From Pseudomonadota bacterium (GTDB lineage Bacteria; Pseudomonadota; Alphaproteobacteria; Micropepsales; Micropepsaceae), in the NCBI GenBank assembly GCA_025360685.1, contig JANYBR010000487.1, positions 1 through 6,347 of the forward strand: DNA of 6,347 nt. The letters are read 5' to 3'. This document shows, piece after piece, positions 5,719 through 6,347 of this stretch. The translations under genes and the position numbers were made by a program. The stretch's first letter is position 1; each line of letters starts with the position of its first letter. The notes beneath the pieces are model-generated. The model was not told where the DNA came from. It made no database searches and saw nothing but the letters and a program-made list of their open reading frames with translations.

Positions 5719-6347
5719 ATGCCGACCTATATTGACATCCATGAGCTCCCGCCAGGCACGACCGCCGCGGACTTAGCGCAGGGCCATCACCTCGACATGC
5801 AAGCTCAGACCAAGCACGGGGTCGAGTATCTCAAATACTGGCTCAACCTGAAGAATGGCAAAGGCTTTTGCCTGTGCACTGCGCCGAACGCCGAAGCCGC
5901 GATTGCAGTACATCGCGAGGCCCACGGCATGATCGCCTCGAAGATCATGGAGGTGACACCAGACGTCGCGGAAGCGTTCATGGGCGCGTCCGAAATCGAT
6001 GAGGGCGGTGCGGTGCGTGCGCCGGGAAGTGGCGAACTCGATCCGGGCACGCGCACCGTGCTGTTCACTGACATCGTCGACTCGACAGGCCTGACGCAGC
6101 ACCAAGGTGACGACGGGGCAATGGCGATTCTCGAGGTCCATGATCGGATCGTGCGTGATGCGCTCTTTGGTCTGGGTGGGCGCGAAGTGAAACATACCGG
6201 TGACGGCATCATGGCAGCTTTCTTTTCGGCCGCCTCGGCAACTCGTTGTGGCATCAAGATTCAGCAAGATTTGGCAGCGCATCGCGCGTCGCGCCCCGAT
6301 CTACCGCTTCAGGTTCGCATTGGTATCGCCGCCGGCGAACCAATCGA
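5719..6347 (+). CDS. DUF4242 domain fused to a class III adenylate/guanylate cyclase domain, truncated by the window edge
   Basis: The frame is open from the ATG at 5719 to the end of the window (209 residues) with no stop. Residues 1-80 (MPTYIDIHELPPG at the start, GVEYLKYWLNLKNGKGFCL, then APNAEAAIAVHREAHG) match the DUF4242 family, small ferredoxin-like domains that include a reported nickel-binding protein of Streptomyces. After a Gly-rich linker (about 95-110), TVLFTDIVDSTGL (113-125) opens a class III nucleotide cyclase domain; D118 and D162 (in VKHTGDGIMAAF, 157-168) are the two expected metal-binding aspartates. K158 fits the purine-specifying lysine of adenylate cyclases, so cAMP is the likelier product. 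RIGIAAGEP (200-208) continues the fold. The transition-state Asn/Arg residues lie beyond the edge, so activity cannot be judged. There is no membrane segment so far, suggesting a cytoplasmic enzyme. Possibly the N-terminal domain senses a ligand or metal, which is inference. Confidence 0.85.
   Translation, partial: MPTYIDIHELPPGTTAADLAQGHHLDMQAQTKHGVEYLKYWLNLKNGKGFCLCTAPNAEAAIAVHREAHGMIASKIMEVTPDVAEAFMGASEIDEGGAVRAPGSGELDPGTRTVLFTDIVDSTGLTQHQGDDGAMAILEVHDRIVRDALFGLGGREVKHTGDGIMAAFFSAASATRCGIKIQQDLAAHRASRPDLPLQVRIGIAAGEPI

Noticed and set aside
5773..6282. A 169-codon minus-strand frame at the right end
   Set aside because: It is antisense to the DUF4242-cyclase protein, whose domain motifs are clear on the plus strand.

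Overview
The window looks like a high-GC alphaproteobacterial chromosome. This rests on the GC-rich coding, the mix of gene families and two palindromic intergenic repeats of a kind often seen in that class. The species cannot be fixed from the sequence alone.

Layout from left to right. (1) At 1-657, plus strand: the C-terminal end of an MFS transporter, translationally coupled through an ATGA overlap to a PaaI-like hotdog thioesterase. (2) At 665-1000, minus strand: a HigA-like XRE regulator or antitoxin, convergent with the thioesterase and with no toxin gene beside it. (3) At 1045-1174: a pair of palindromic repeat units in inverted orientation with perfect 31-bp arms. (4) At 1186-3442: two components of a nitrate/sulfonate/taurine-type ABC importer, a permease (1186-1971) and an ATPase (2699-3442). 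Both are on the minus strand and are separated by a complete brnT-brnA toxin-antitoxin pair on the plus strand (2040-2616). No substrate-binding protein gene is visible. (5) At 3529-3624: a second inverted repeat pair with a different palindrome but the same outer GTCAT and inner ACCCA ends. (6) At 3659-5259, minus strand: an acetyl-CoA hydrolase/transferase family enzyme preceded by a 73-residue two-helix membrane protein, possibly one transcript. (7) At 5260-5718: about 460 bases with no gene I can support. (8) From 5719 to the right edge, plus strand: the start of a protein joining an N-terminal DUF4242 domain to a class III nucleotide cyclase domain. It has no stop codon within the window.

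The genes do not form one pathway. The thioesterase and the CoA-transferase both act on acyl-CoA, and the MFS and ABC proteins are transporters. The most notable architecture is the toxin-antitoxin pair lying against the direction of an ABC transporter locus, with an inverted repeat between the divergent brnT and permease starts. Next are the two repeat pairs that share a design, and the DUF4242-cyclase fusion. I did not find a clearly new multi-gene system.
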